In this document: positions 34,880-50,180 of the stretch, piece after piece
Numbering within the stretch: the stretch's first letter is position 1
Layout: every line of letters starts with the position of its first letter
Assembly (NCBI GenBank): GCA_029747015.1
Contig: JAKOGI010000368.1
Span: 169,501 to 233,500, forward strand
From: Carnegiea gigantea
Taxonomy: Eukaryota; Streptophyta; Magnoliopsida; Caryophyllales; Cactaceae
DNA: 64,000 bases
Direction of reading: 5' to 3'
Made by a program: the position numbers and the translations under genes
The notes under the pieces: model-generated
The model's input: the letters and a program-made list of their open reading frames with translations, nothing else
What the model was told of the DNA's origin: nothing
The model's database searches: none

Positions 34880-35900
34880 TTTCAATTAATATTTATCTTA
34901 AAATTAGAATTTTCATACAAAAATAGTAAATGTAGATCCATAATGTAAATACAAGTGTATGCCTTAATATTTTCATCACCTCACCAGTTTGAGTAAAATA
35001 CCCTTGCCACTCCACTACTCACCTATTCCTACTATTAATGCTGATGATAGTTAATGTTGAACTAGAGCGCCTTCTATATAATTTGCTGCTAGTAGTGGAC
35101 CCAGGTGGACAACTGAGTTGTCCACCTTGTTGTACGCAAGGGCACTCGCAGCCTATTGTACGCGTGTCAGGGCCTGGGCCCGCGTGTGACATCCGTCGAC
35201 TCCAGTCCCTGACACGCGTAGCATAGACTGGGGGCCGGAACTCTCCACAGTTACGTCCTGCGAGTAATTTTTTTTTTCTTTTTCTGTGCTCAAAACGCGA
35301 CGTTTCACATGGCTGGTGTAAATGAAGTGACGCGTTTTGATGGGGTGGGAAGTAAAAAATAGAAAAAAGCTGACAACTTTCGACATTGGTTCATTTTGTT
35401 GTTTTGGTGGGGTGGGAAGCAAAAAGCAAAAGCAGCAAAAAGGTGACAGTGTTTTGATGGGGTGTAGTTGCTTCCAACAAGTAGTACTATACATTTGTTA
35501 TATTTTTTTGATTGATAATCGTGTATATGAATAGGAAAATAAATGTGTGAAAAATGAATTTCATTAGTTTTTAATTGAATTGTATTTTATATTTTATCTT
35601 TTTTCACGCGTTAAAATACAAATAAAAATTAAAATAATAAGAAAATTTAAAATCAAATTATCTATTTTATGGTCAACAAAATAAATATTCCTTAATTTCG
35701 AAAATAAAAACATTCACAAATATTACATAAATTAAAATACAAACGTAAAATAAAAAATAAAAAATAAAAAATTATGTTTAATTATAAACTCTATGATAAA
35801 TATTTAATTTAATTATCCTAATATGAGTTTCAATAATTAAAAAACTAAATGAAACATAAGTGAAAGTTTTAGTGAAATGATATGCACGAGTTTCAAAAAT
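34880..35900. other. Upstream region of the ribosomal protein gene
   Basis: No coding sequence. It contains a GC-rich island (35,090-35,260) with a perfect 13-base inverted repeat, then a repeated GTTTTGATGGGGTGGGAAG (35,335, 35,402, 35,451), then very AT-rich DNA to 35,880. Confidence 0.5.
35160..35219. repeat. Perfect 13-base inverted repeat (hairpin)
   Basis: ACGCGTGTCAGGG at 35160-35172 and CCCTGACACGCGT at 35207-35219, with a 34-base loop that is itself GC-rich. Stands out in DNA that is otherwise about 70% AT. Confidence 0.85.
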
Positions 35901-35967
35901 TAGAACCCAGACTGAGAAAGCCCTAATAAATTGCGCTCCCACATCGTGCTGTTCTCACTCAGCTGCG

Positions 35968-36028
35968 CTAGGGTTTGTGTGCGTGTGTGCCGTAATTCTT
36001 TCCTTCGAAGCTCCTTCCGAACCCTAAC
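35968..36028 (+). promoter_or_regulatory. Telo-box type motifs of the RPS11 promoter/leader
   Basis: CTAGGGTTT (35968-35976, telo-box in reverse) and GAACCCTAAC (36019-36028) just before the ATG. AAACCCTA boxes are characteristic of plant ribosomal protein gene promoters and leaders. Confidence 0.6.
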
Positions 36029-36029
36029 A

Positions 36030-39778
<3,749 letters not shown>

Positions 39779-40245
39779 AATTGCACTTTGTCACTGGCAC
39801 CAGCCACCAGTGTTTGATTTTCATATGTTACGTTAGGTGAAGCAATCATATGAATCCTTTGCAGTTTTGGTCACATACGCTGTCAGGAATGTCTCTGTTA
39901 GCGTTTTATATCTCCTTTCCGCTCAGATCCTGATTTTAATTGAGTTCTCTGTTATTGCTAGACTAGTGTTGGCTACTACATTCGCTTGCATTATGACGAT
40001 GAGATTTCGATTGATATTGTTTTCAGATTTTTATTCGTTGAAGAATTGATGCAAAGAACCAATGTCAGCAGGTTTTTTTTTTTAAAAAAAAATTATTAGT
40101 AATCTAGAAAATCAGATTGAAAAATACTAGTCACCTGGGTCCTGGGCCAGTATCCGCCGAAGACCAAAAGAAATAGCCGCTGTAAAGGAATGTTTTCTTT
40201 CATCTGGTGTAAACAGCTACTGAACTTGACGAGTAAATGATGAAC
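39779..40245 (+). other. RPS11 3' untranslated and downstream region
   Basis: No coding sequence beyond the stop at 39776-39778. T-rich; a TTTTTTTTTTAAAAAAAAA stretch at about 40,072-40,090 follows. No clear AATAAA; plant poly(A) signals are often degenerate. Confidence 0.5.
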
Positions 40246-40474
40246 GGCTGTTTAAGTTGTACGACTTAGTGGTAACCGACGCTGGTGAAACCTGCTGTTG
40301 AGTGATCATATTTGGACATGGGCTTATGATTGCTGTTAGATTTACCATCCTAATGGTTGTTTAAGTGTTACGACTCATGTAACCGGCGGTGGTACAACCT
40401 GCTATTGAACGCTTTATGATCAACATATTTCTCGACGTGGACTCATGATTGTTGTTTAGTTTACCATCTGTAAT
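40246..40474. repeat. Tandem duplication of about 110-120 bp
   Basis: GGCTGTTTAAGTTGTACGAC at 40246 recurs as GGTTGTTTAAGTGTTACGAC at 40355. Each is followed by GTAACCG(A/G)CG, AACCTGCT(G/A)TTGA and TTTACCATC. Copies differ by several substitutions and small indels. Confidence 0.8.
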
Positions 40475-40479
40475 GGTTT

Positions 40480-42590
40480 GAGCGATACTTGGCAGTACGT
40501 TTAACTTTTGGCCTGTGTCATTCCGAGCTGATAACATATATTGCCTTTTGTTGATGGAATTCAATTTTAACTATTATGTTAACAACATCTCATTGGCTTT
40601 TAAGGACTTGATTATTCATTGACCTCTTTCTTCACGTTATATTTTATCCATGAGTCTTCAATTGTATTAACCTACGTATAGAACCAAAGTGCCCTTTATA
40701 ATTGCTTGAAGGGCTTCTAGAGCATAACGCCGCGGCCTTTCAGATTCAATTTGTGGGGCGGAGTAATGCTGTCCATGAATGAGGCATATTGCTTATAAAT
40801 GAGAAAGATTGTCGGGTACTAATAGGCTTTGGCCTCTGTGATGTACATTACTACGTAGCATTCCTGAATAAAGGCTAAAATCTAAATTAAAATTGGATCT
40901 AAATTTGGGTTTCACTTGTCATCCCACCATGAAAATATGTTTATGTGTGATTTATACATGTATTTCTTTTTTCTTTGATGGAGGATAAGCAGGAAAAAAC
41001 CAAAAATTAAATTCATACATAGTTAACTTTTATCATTTGCTATTTTCGGAAAGAAATTACAAGCATTCTAAAGCTATTCCCATCTAATCTAATTCTAATC
41101 TAAATAAAATGCAAGGAAGAAAGCATGGTCATAGCCTCATATGGCATGTTTTTTTTGTTGATAAATAGGAGTTGGCAAATAAATTAAGTTGGTAAGAATT
41201 AGTAGAAATGGATAGATATTGGTAGAAATTAGAAGACATTGGTAAGAAATATAGACAAGTGGGATTCTTTGTGAGAAATTTTGAAAAAGATTGGTAAGAG
41301 TTGGTAGAAGTTAGTCGAAGTTGATCAAAATTAATCGAAATTAGTTGAAGTTGAAAATGATTAAAATTTTTTATTAAAATTGGTAAAGATTGATAGAAAT
41401 TAATTATGAATTTGGTAAATTAGAATTTACCGGGGGGGGAAGGAATAGGCCCTTAGTAACATACCAACATCAACACGAGTTTGGTGGGAGCCAGCCCCAT
41501 GCTGGACTTGCCAATACCTACAAGGAACGTGATGACAAGTTTGGAGGATAGCTGGCAAGCCGCCTTCTATTATTTGGCTGTGCGGAACCCATGCATAACA
41601 AGTTGTCTCGCCCACGTGACCCAATAGGCGAGCTTTTCCGACTCTCAGGCCCGTATGTTGAACCTAATCAAGTAGTTCATGTGGCATCTTTACTCTAGTC
41701 TCTGCCAAATATCCAACAGATTCCACCTGCTTACTTGATAGTATGCAACTTCTTTTCTGTACATGTGGGACAGAGCGGACGTTAAATTCTGCACAAAAAT
41801 TATGAGCTCATATTCAGAAGTCCCTGTTCAAGTGGAATGAGTCGTTGAGACAGCGAATAGCTCATAGAGATTTGTAGTGCATAGTTATCAGGAGATAATT
41901 GCTTAGTCATATGATTGAAGAAATTGCGTTTATTAAATTTAGTTGTTGTGCTATTTGATTACTAGCTATATGACATAAAAAAGAATAATTTCGCAGGTAT
42001 AAAATTAATGAAGTTATTTTGAGCAAAAATGTGAAATACCATTTTTAAAGACCATAAGTTAATTTTATCAGCTTCTTAAAAGCGTGGCTGTCAATTATCA
42101 CACCCGGACTAATTTTCGCTTGTATAATTAAATATTTGTAGTGTTTAAGCATCACAAATGAGGAAGCGAGGAAGCAGTCTAAGCCTTGTTATCATATGGT
42201 AGGATGGAGGATGGTGGTTTGACGCGCGCTAATTGCACCTGCCACTCGTCCTAACTTCTCATCTTTTTTTTCTTCTTATATTTGTCTGGCTTTTGGGCTT
42301 TTCATTTGTGATTATTTGTTTGATTTATTTCATTTTTAAGTATGTTCTGTGAAGGTTGATTTTTTTTTTTTCCCCCTAATTTCTTTTGTATTGTCATCCC
42401 TTTCTTTCATGATTTATTTTTAAATTTTTTTTGAAGGTGTTTTATTTAATTAAATTTGTTCAACAATGAACATCATCTAAATAAAAATATCATAATGCAT
42501 TAGGTGGATCTCAAGAAAGAACAAGATAGTTATAAAATGATCTAGATAATTTAAAATGGTGACAGTTATTGTAAACTGATGACTTTCCTT
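40480..42590. other. Intergenic DNA with a short-unit irregular repeat
   Basis: At 41,170-41,420, phrases such as TTGGTAGAAATTAG and GTTGGTAGAAGTTAG recur at short irregular intervals. A less AT-rich island at 41,430-41,760 has a minus-strand frame of 65 codons that I do not recognise. The rest shows nothing. Confidence 0.5.
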
Positions 42591-42599
42591 CTTTGAATG

Positions 42600-43430
42600 T
42601 CTTGACTTAAAATATCTTTGTGAATAGGAGGTTAAGTTTTGTGAACAATAGAATTATATTTTGTGAACAACATGCTAACTATTTGTGAACAACATGCTAA
42701 CTATTTGTGAACAATAGAACATATTTTTAAACTAGAAAATATTTTTTAAAAAATGCTAAAAGTTTTTGGTGAATAATATAACATTACTAACATAAAATTC
42801 TACTTCATGAACAATAGATTTATATTTTCTGAACTATAGGTTAACGTTTTTGAACAATATGTAAATACTTGTGTGAGTAGAACTTTTTTTTAAATTGGAA
42901 CTTTGACTAAATAGAATATATTTTTTTAGAATTAAAGAAAACTAAGAATTTTGGGTGAACAATAGAACCCTTCTAGCATAAAATTCTATTTTGTAAGCAA
43001 TAGACCTATATTTTGTGAATTATAAGCTAACATTTTGTAAACAATGGTTAAGATTTACTAAACAATAGGTTAATTTTTTTTTGGGTGAAAAATGGCATAA
43101 ATTTTAGTGAATGACAAGTGAACTTTTTATGAATAATAACAATTTTTTCTTTATAATATTAGATATTTAGACTGTTAAAAATAAAACCCTTAATTTTTAA
43201 CTCTTACAATTTGATTTAATTTTTGAACAATATTATTTAGCATAATTTCTATTTTGTGAACGATTGGTGTCTATTTTGCAAACTTTATGTTAACTTTTTG
43301 TGAACAATAGGTTAGCTTTTTGTGACGAATGGACCATTTTTTATTGGTAGTTAATTTTTGGTGACTAATAGATTGTCATTTAGTGAATAAGTTTTGGTGG
43401 ATAAAATTTGATGGAAAACCAAAATTTGAC
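42600..43430. repeat. GTGAACAATAG-phrase repeat block
   Basis: Phrases such as TTTGTGAACAATAGGTTAAC recur irregularly. A longer unit is recognisable three times: TAACATAAAATTCTACTTCA (about 42,790), TAGCATAAAATTCTATTTTG (about 42,977) and TTAGCATAATTTCTATTTTG (about 43,237). Each is followed by (G)TGAACAATAGA..TATATTTTGTGAA. Non-coding. Similar in style to the AGTGAG family but a different phrase. Confidence 0.7.
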
Positions 43431-43698
43431 TAAGAAAAAAAAGTAAGCAAATGTAGCCCCCCCCCCCAAAAAAAGAACAAGGATAGGAAGGTGAAAAAAA
43501 ATCAATAACTTGTGCAGATAGAGTACTAAAACATACAAGTTCATAGTTTCGTTATAAGAAAGGGATCCACCGGAAGAATGGTGTGCTTAAGATATTAAAA
43601 GGCAAAGAGAGGCCAAACTACAAAGAGAAAAGAGAAAAAAGGAAGGTTGGAAGACCTAGGAAAAAAAGACCACTAGCAAAGAAATGAAAAACATCACA

Positions 43699-43890
43699 TC
43701 GCCTTCCTCTTTAAGGGCAACAAATTAGCTTTCCTCCTCAAACAAAATAGGTCAACCTTCTGCCTTAGAGAAAACAATTCAGTCTTCCTCTTTGAAAAAA
43801 GCAAGCAAAGCTTCCTCCTCAAAGCAAGCAAGACAACCTTCGTCTTCAAAGCGAGCAAGTCAACCTTCCTCTTCAAAGAGCTCTACATCT
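43699..43890. repeat. 27-bp minisatellite, potentially coding on the minus strand
   Basis: About seven units such as CTTCCTCCTCAAAGCAAGCA (first 20 of 27). On the minus strand it encodes a 60-residue frame (43,694-43,876) with a nine-residue repeat of the KRKVDLLAL kind. On the plus strand it gives PSSSKRASQ-type Ser/Lys repeats ending at a TGA. I cannot tell which strand, if either, was coding. Confidence 0.7.
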
Positions 43891-44560
43891 TGAAGTATGT
43901 ACAAATTGCTTTTTCTTCATGGGTGAGGCTTGTTTTTTAAAAAATGTATAGTCTTTTTTTTTTGGGGGGGTAGATGATGCTTCAAAAGGTTGTTGTTGTT
44001 GTGCTAAAGATATGGTTTTACTCTCTGATTTAGATTTGATTATGCCGTCTTTGTTTAATCCTGAAGTATTCCAGGGATATGTTCGTCTGGGTGCTACTGG
44101 TTCTTTTTGATGTGTTTGGACTAATGCAATCATGCATTTAATGAGGCAAACTGAAAAATTCCCCTACACCCCTTTGGTTGATTGTTTTAGTTAAGAATAT
44201 TTGCAAGTGTGATTTAGGTCTTTAATCTGAACATGTTTAACTTGGTAATGTGATGCTTGTGGTAGTTTGATGCAGTCCAAGATGCAGATTAATAGTCCTT
44301 ATATAATTTATGGTGTTACTGGTTTTATGATGGAAATTGAACTTGTTTTTGATGTTTGATGCTTTTCGATGTGCGATTTAGGCAAACTAAGCTTGCTTTT
44401 CATGATTTAGATATTGGCAGTTTGAATTAAAAAAAATTTGCAGGTTCAAGGTGCCTTTCACTAACAATGATTTTCAAAGTTACAACTTACAACTTAAATA
44501 ATCGCAAAAGAACTACTAACTATAAAGGCTAGCTAGCTATCACTTTTTTTCCCCAATATT
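43891..44560. other. Intergenic DNA, possible low-complexity coding remnant
   Basis: A minus-strand 86-codon frame (43,873-44,133) is Gln/Lys-rich (SLAQQQQPFEASSTPPKKKD). It matches nothing I recognise. It could be a protein tail associated with the minisatellite, or chance. Confidence 0.3.
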
Positions 44561-44896
44561 TTATTTATTAGCAAGTATCACAACTACTGCAATCATCACC
44601 ACAATCAAAATTAAGACCCTTCCATTGATGCATTCCACCACTCTTTTGATGTCTCTTAGTTGCTCTGTCGTCATCATCATCTTGTTCACATCGTTTTAAT
44701 TTGATATTCTATCTCGCTCATCAACCAGGATTGCCTATTTGCTACATTCAGGGCATTTGTAAAATAAACTTCAAGGATTATCACGAGACCTTAACAATTT
44801 GATATCCCTATGCCTTCCACAAGTTAGGCAGTTGACTTCCCTCTCATACTGAAAGTAGCCTCCTTTCGATCCTCCGTAAGTAGACAAGCGATACAT
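44561..44896 (-). pseudogene. GRF-type zinc finger protein pseudogene with C-terminal membrane helix
   Basis: A single minus-strand frame of 111 codons from the ATG at 44896 to a TAA at 44561, interrupted by three in-frame stops. It reads VNCLTCGRHRDIKLLRSRDN, P-stop-SLFYKCPECSK, then after two more stops MMMTTEQLRDIKRVVECING and a hydrophobic end RVLILIVVMIAVVVILANK. Cys-x2-Cys, the RD-NP...F..C spacing and C-P-E-C fit a GRF zinc finger. The coiled linker plus C-terminal helix is a common plant architecture for small GRF proteins. The frame length is preserved exactly, so decay was by point mutation. No introns needed. Confidence 0.6.
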
Positions 44897-45535
44897 TTTT
44901 TTTTAATTTTCACCCTTGATATTATATTTCCTATACATTTTGGGGAAAATTAGCATTCGGGTCTACTGTAGTATTGTTAAATATTTTAGAGTACAACTAA
45001 TTGAGTAATATATTTTTAGAGTTCAACGGTTTGGGTTAACAATCTTTTGGAGGACAAATATTTTTATTTTTGACCTAAACTTTTGTGAAATTACAAGTTG
45101 GCCCCAAGATGACATACAATCGTTACATATTTTTTTTCTAGGGTATTTTTATGAATAAGATCTATTTCGTGGGTTTTCTTCTTATAATGACTTTAGTGGT
45201 ACTAATTATCATAATCTACGACTTATATCATAAATATTATATTTTCTGTGATTATAGGCCCACCATGCCTCGCACAATTAATAGAGCTTAATTAATGAGT
45301 TTTGACTGTTACCTGAACTTAGTTGGCATTGGACCCTAATGTTCCTCTAACTTCCAGTTTACAGAAATTGCTAATCTCACCTACACCTTCCTTAGATCAA
45401 GCATAGCATATATCTGTTTCGTTTCCACCCTCGGACCATAGTCACTAATCAAGTTTTTATAATTTAAGGATAGTGTGACTTCAATCAAAAAATTATAATA
45501 TTTAAGACATAAGGCTCAATTGAATAATGTTTTCT
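44897..45535. other. Intergenic DNA, no gene seen
   Basis: AT-rich; no motif recognised on either strand. Confidence 0.5.
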
Positions 45536-45549
45536 ACTGGGAAATTTCT

Positions 45550-45555
45550 TTTATT
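45550..45555 (-). terminator. Poly(A) signal of the pararetrovirus copy
   Basis: The minus strand reads TTTAATAAAAGAAA, about 165 bases downstream of the TATA box, the usual spacing for the terminally redundant pararetroviral transcript. Confidence 0.5.
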
Positions 45556-45715
45556 AAAAGTTTAAAGTGGAAATATTACAATGGGAAGATTTGAAGAGGG
45601 ACTTTCATAGCTAAGATCATCAAAGATACTTGCTCATAGAGAAATAGAGAAATCTAACTTCTCTTTTGCTCAAATATGCTCAAATGGTAGTGTCCCTTTG
45701 CAACACCCAATGTCT

Positions 45716-45724
45716 CTTTTTATA
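45716..45724 (-). promoter_or_regulatory. Pararetroviral promoter TATA box
   Basis: The minus strand reads CTCTATAAAAAGAGACATTG, a clean TATA box in the position of the full-length transcript promoter, between the end of the polymerase region and the poly(A) signal. Confidence 0.6.
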
Positions 45725-45929
45725 GAGTAGATGGACTACATATGATGTCCTAGTGACTACAATACACATACTATTATAGATGCTTTCACATGGCTACAGT
45801 AGACTAAATTGACACTTGATAAGAAAACACTTAATGATGCAACAACTTTTCAGAGTACGTAATGCTGACAAGTCTAATCATCGATATTGAGATTCTGCAT
45901 GCCTTTATCTCTAATATTATCTTCTAGTC

Positions 45930-46890
45930 TATTATTATCCAGACAACAATAAAAATATTCATCAAGTTTGAGATGCTCTGGGTCCTCTTTTTTGAATAAT
46001 TCATTTAAGTATTTCTTTCCTTTTTTCTAACAGGAACTTTTCAGTTCCAACATCAAAGAGATAATCAAAGACATCTTCTAAAGTAGCTTGTTCTATCTTC
46101 ATATATTTGTTGATTAAGTGAAAGTAGTGTTCCCACAATGCATTAGTGTGTTTCCTCGTTCAATCAATGCCCATATTTGATGATAAAGGTTATAGAGTCC
46201 AATGGATCTTGCTAAAGTAGGATCACCAACTATTTCTTGTCATTCTAAAAACCATTCTTTGTGTTATGAAAACCATTCTTGTCATTGATCATTAGGATCA
46301 TCTAGATCAATTAATTGAACAAGACAATGGGCTGGTTTGTTCTTCCCAGTTTTATACTCAATTACTGCGCAATGTATCTCAACATATAGACTTCTATCAT
46401 ATGAAACTTTTGTTGGACTATTAGGAGATGTAAGAATCTAGTGAATCCTTTTAAACAGACACTTTAAAACCTAGTTAGTCATGAAAAGAATAGGTACTTT
46501 GGATTTGGAATTTTCACAAAGTAAGCTACCATCTCGTATTCCCAAGCTTTCATGATGGGGTCATCTAGCGGATTGAATTTCTGGGAATCTAATACCACCA
46601 ACTCCAGCTCTATCAGGGAAGAAGATTGTAGTACTCAATGATTCTCAAATATCATAGGAATAATTATGATAGTATCGATGCAGGCAGCACACTAGTTGTT
46701 CAACCGTTTTTCTTGAACATAGGAACTTATTTTTTCTTGAATGTCATAAGGACACCTTATATAATTCATTTGTAACTCTCAAAGGTTGAATCTCTATACT
46801 ACTAGATAGGCAGAAGATAGTAAAACAAAGCGTGATCTACTTTGGTATGAAATTCCACAATGTCCATAAGGATTTTATTATAAGGAGAAA
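45930..46890 (-). other. Unassigned pararetroviral region downstream of RNase H
   Basis: Frames are short and broken and no motif is recognised. By position this would hold the transactivator-type gene of this group, but the sequence does not confirm it. Confidence 0.35.
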
Positions 46891-46899
46891 CTCATTCTA

Positions 46900-48080
46900 G
46901 CGGTAATGACATATCATTTTGGATTTCCTCCTTTTCAGGTAGGAGTTCTACTCTGATAATCACCATTAACGAGTTTACGAGTTAAACTATATGTCAAAGA
47001 ATTCTTCGATCCCTATATATGTTTAATAGAGAAAGAAAACTGGTTAAATTATAATTGTCAATGTAGGAGTCACCCTTGTGTTTGTATACTCAATAAATTC
47101 TTCTTATAAAATCAAGTATCTCTTTGCAATCCATTCGAATAAGACAAGGTTTATAGGATAAGAAGATTAAGAACTTTTTAATTTCTCATATGACTGCAAG
47201 GATTTCTTTTCCATCGTGGGATAGTTCCATTCTACTTTATTAAAACTTTCACTGTAGTATTTACAGAGGTTTTCTCCTTATTTGATTTTAAGTACTACAC
47301 TTCAGTGCTCATTGCTGGCATTTGTCTCAGAATTAAATCATCTCCGTCTTTAGGCAAATTAAGAATAGGAAGATTTTTGCACGTCTTTTTGAAGTTTTGA
47401 ACAATATTTGAATCATTAGGGGTCAATTTTCAACTTCTTTCTTGAGTTTCTACTGTAATAGTTTTCTCAATTTAGTTAAATTTTTAATAAATCTGAAGTA
47501 TAGGTAAGACATCCAAGAAATATTTCTAATTGCTTCCTATCTTCAATTTTCTCAGGGAATTTTTCTATTTTTTCTAGAATATACTTTTGTAGAATAATTT
47601 GTCCAACTTTTATTTCCAGACCTAAAAACTCTATTTCTTGCTTAGCATAGATGCACTTGTTTTTACCAAGAATAATATCATTATCAGTACATCTTTAGGT
47701 GACAGCTAGGAAGTCATCTCTAAGACAAGAATGTCATTGATGTAAACTAAATAACGGTGATTAAGATCTTTGAAGATGTTATCTATTTTTCTTTGAAATA
47801 TTTGAGATTCATTTTTTTTACACCAAATGACATTCCTATCTATTCATAATGTCCTTGAGCGGTACTAAAAGCACTTAAAGGGATGCTTTTCTTAGCCATT
47901 TGTATCTGCCAATATCCATTTTTACAATCCATTTTCGAAAATCAAGAGGCTTCTTGAATTCTACTGAAAAGAATTATTTTATTAGGAATATAATAACCAT
48001 CAAAGCAGTATTATCATTAAACTTTTTGTAATTGATCACCATTTTAGCTTTTTCTTTTTTTTTCTTTAGCATGATTTCTT
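46900..48080 (-). pseudogene. Pararetroviral reverse transcriptase / RNase H remnant
   Basis: Readable minus-strand pieces from about 48,080 down: INYKKFNDNT, a palm segment, then the catalytic box at 47,733-47,744 reading Tyr-Ile-Asn-Asp, so one catalytic Asp is Asn. The thumb (GKNKCIYAKQEIEFLGLEIK, about 47,600-47,670) and the start of the connection (LEIFLGCLTYTSDLL) are well preserved. An RNase H fragment with ETDASNEH-type sequence lies near 47,320. Multiple stops and frame changes. Confidence 0.8.
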
Positions 48081-48639
48081 ACCATGGAAGCAAGACTAGT
48101 GTGAGGACTCTTATTATTTCTAATTTATCCAAGAGTTCTTAATTTGCTTATTAAATTCTTAGATATCCAGGTGTGTATATAACATTTATTTGACTTAGAG
48201 AATAGTGTTGGAATTTAACAAAGTAATCTTTACCTATGTCTTATCTTTGTCCCAAAATATAAGAGGAGTAGAGTTTTTTACATAATTGCTCTTGTTGTTC
48301 AACAATATGCTCATTTATAGATAACTTTAGTGGTGAGATTTTTAGTACTGCTTCTCATTGTGCAAGGATTACCTTCTCACTATACTAGCTGTGTGTAAAC
48401 TCGATCTTATGATGAATATATGCTTTATTTAATTTATCAATAGGAACCGAAGAGACCATTTATTGTGAATATGATTTGGCTTATAGTCTATGCGCATGGA
48501 GAATGTAGCCTTTGAAAATTATTTTCAATAAGCATATCATAGGAGAGTTAATCAGTAGCCCATAGAACTAGTGTAATGCATTGTGGGTCATTATGCTATT
48601 ATCAGGTATTCTTCCTTGTAAAGGATTTTTTTTCTTTTT

Positions 48640-49020
48640 CTACATGAATTCTTGAAATAAAAATCTTTTTCCAAAACAGACGGAACAACCATTATCAATA
48701 AAAGCATACAATTCATATCTATTATATCTCTTTGAACATATATTTATGGGGATATAAATGCTATTAGGATTAGTATTAGAGGCTTGATAATATATCTCTA
48801 TGGTTATATTTTTGACTAATTCATCCTCATAAATTGGTTCACTAATGGTCCTTGTTTTGTACCATATGATTTTTCGATCTAAACTCATACTTCGATCTAC
48901 GCTATATCTTGTGGGTTCAAAACTTATTCTACTCATCTCACTGGTCATACTAATTTTATCTTCTTCTTTAAGCTTTTCTTTAGCAATTGAAGAACCTTCT
49001 CCCCCACTTTGATCTTGCAC
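48640..49020 (-). pseudogene. Pararetroviral aspartic protease remnant
   Basis: An open frame of 126 codons ends near the protease motif FIDNGCSVCFGKR (48,680-48,705). The active-site triplet reads Asp-Asn-Gly. The upstream part is charged and Ser-rich. It lies directly before RT, as expected. Confidence 0.65.
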
Positions 49021-49208
49021 TTGTGCTTCTTAATAATTGGGGCTTGATGGTAATTTTCTCATTCTCATCAATTTTTGTTACAATCTTCTTATTGGTTTTT
49101 GTGGGATAGGAAAAACTAGATATTCATGACCTATGAATATTTACCTCTTGTGAATTGGATTTTATCCTTTGAATGTTTTGCTAGGAGTAGGACTTCAAAT
49201 TTTTCTAC

Positions 49209-49475
49209 CTATATAATTGTTAACTTAACCTTTGGATCTATTGTATTATCTAGTTTATAGATTTTACAAAATATCCTTAATAGGTAACCTCCTCTCTTCA
49301 TGTCCATCCCTACTATTTTTATCTTAAGGGATAGGAAGTCTTTCGTAAATTCGTCTTTTAAGCTCACATAATATCCAAGTCGGCAATTAAATCCAATTGA
49401 ACCATTACATAGATTGGTCTTGATGCTTATGATAATTTGATTATTAAATTTGGTATGCATAATGTCATAGAGCAA
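49209..49475 (-). pseudogene. Movement-protein-like segment of the pararetrovirus copy
   Basis: An 88-codon frame containing LCNGSIGFNCRLGYYVSLKD and LSLKIKIVGMDMKRGG. The Gly-x-Gly-Phe, Tyr-Tyr-Val and Asp spacing resembles the 30K-type movement protein core. The assignment is by pattern only. Confidence 0.55.
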
Positions 49476-49949
49476 AGCACAAAGATTGATATCTTTGCCA
49501 TAATATTGTAATGACGTAATTTAAACCTGGACACTTCTAACATGGATGTACCAGTACTTTCTATCTTTGTTATGCTTAAGGATATTTTTTCCGGTTAATA
49601 AGATTAACTTCTCCCACATCGTGTTCACAGTCTTTTATTTCTAAATTTGTTTCCATCATTTCGCATACATATTTACTTTTTAGTTGAAAGATGGATTTTT
49701 GGTAGATTATGTCTTTCTGAATTATAGGAAGAACCCTCTCCTTTGACGTCTTCATTTTCATTATCTACCATAAATTCTTCTCATTAAAGATCACCAAGAC
49801 TAATTAAGCTATTTTTCATCATATGACTAGTTTCTTCATAATCACTTTCTTTATATTCATGGTCCATTTGCATTTCAACAATTCCTTTGTTATTTTTCAG
49901 GGTTAGGTCTAATGTCTCTTCTTCACTAAGTCAAAATAGTCCAAACTTT

Positions 49950-50180
49950 GCAATGTTTCTATAAGTTTATTGCTTTTCCTGTTTTTGTATTCGTTTGCAT
50001 AATGACCTACTAGTCCGCATGCCCAATATTTAAAGTTATTTTCTGTAGGACAATAAGTAGCTTTTCTAAAAATGTATGCCTTTTGGGACTAGGCTCGTTA
50101 TAATACTTCGTTTTGTATTTTTCTCCCATTTGCTTGTTAAAGATCTTTTTCTCAAAAAAATTTCATTTTCTTCGCTTGTC
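49950..50180 (-). pseudogene. Coat-protein zinc-knuckle region of the pararetrovirus copy
   Basis: The minus-strand sequence around 49,990-50,030 reads FKYWACGLVGHYANEY, a zinc knuckle whose first and last Cys are lost. It is flanked by lysine-rich sequence, typical of the coat protein C-terminus. Upstream (to about 51,400) the frame is broken. Confidence 0.6.

Noticed and set aside
35153..35494. Minus-strand 113-codon ORF upstream of RPS11
   Set aside because: It spans the GC-rich hairpin and repeated phrases; no homology recognised and it ends in low-complexity sequence.
41427..41624. Minus-strand 65-codon ORF with several Cys and His
   Set aside because: Spacing does not fit any zinc finger I know and no continuation is found on either side; left as unexplained sequence.
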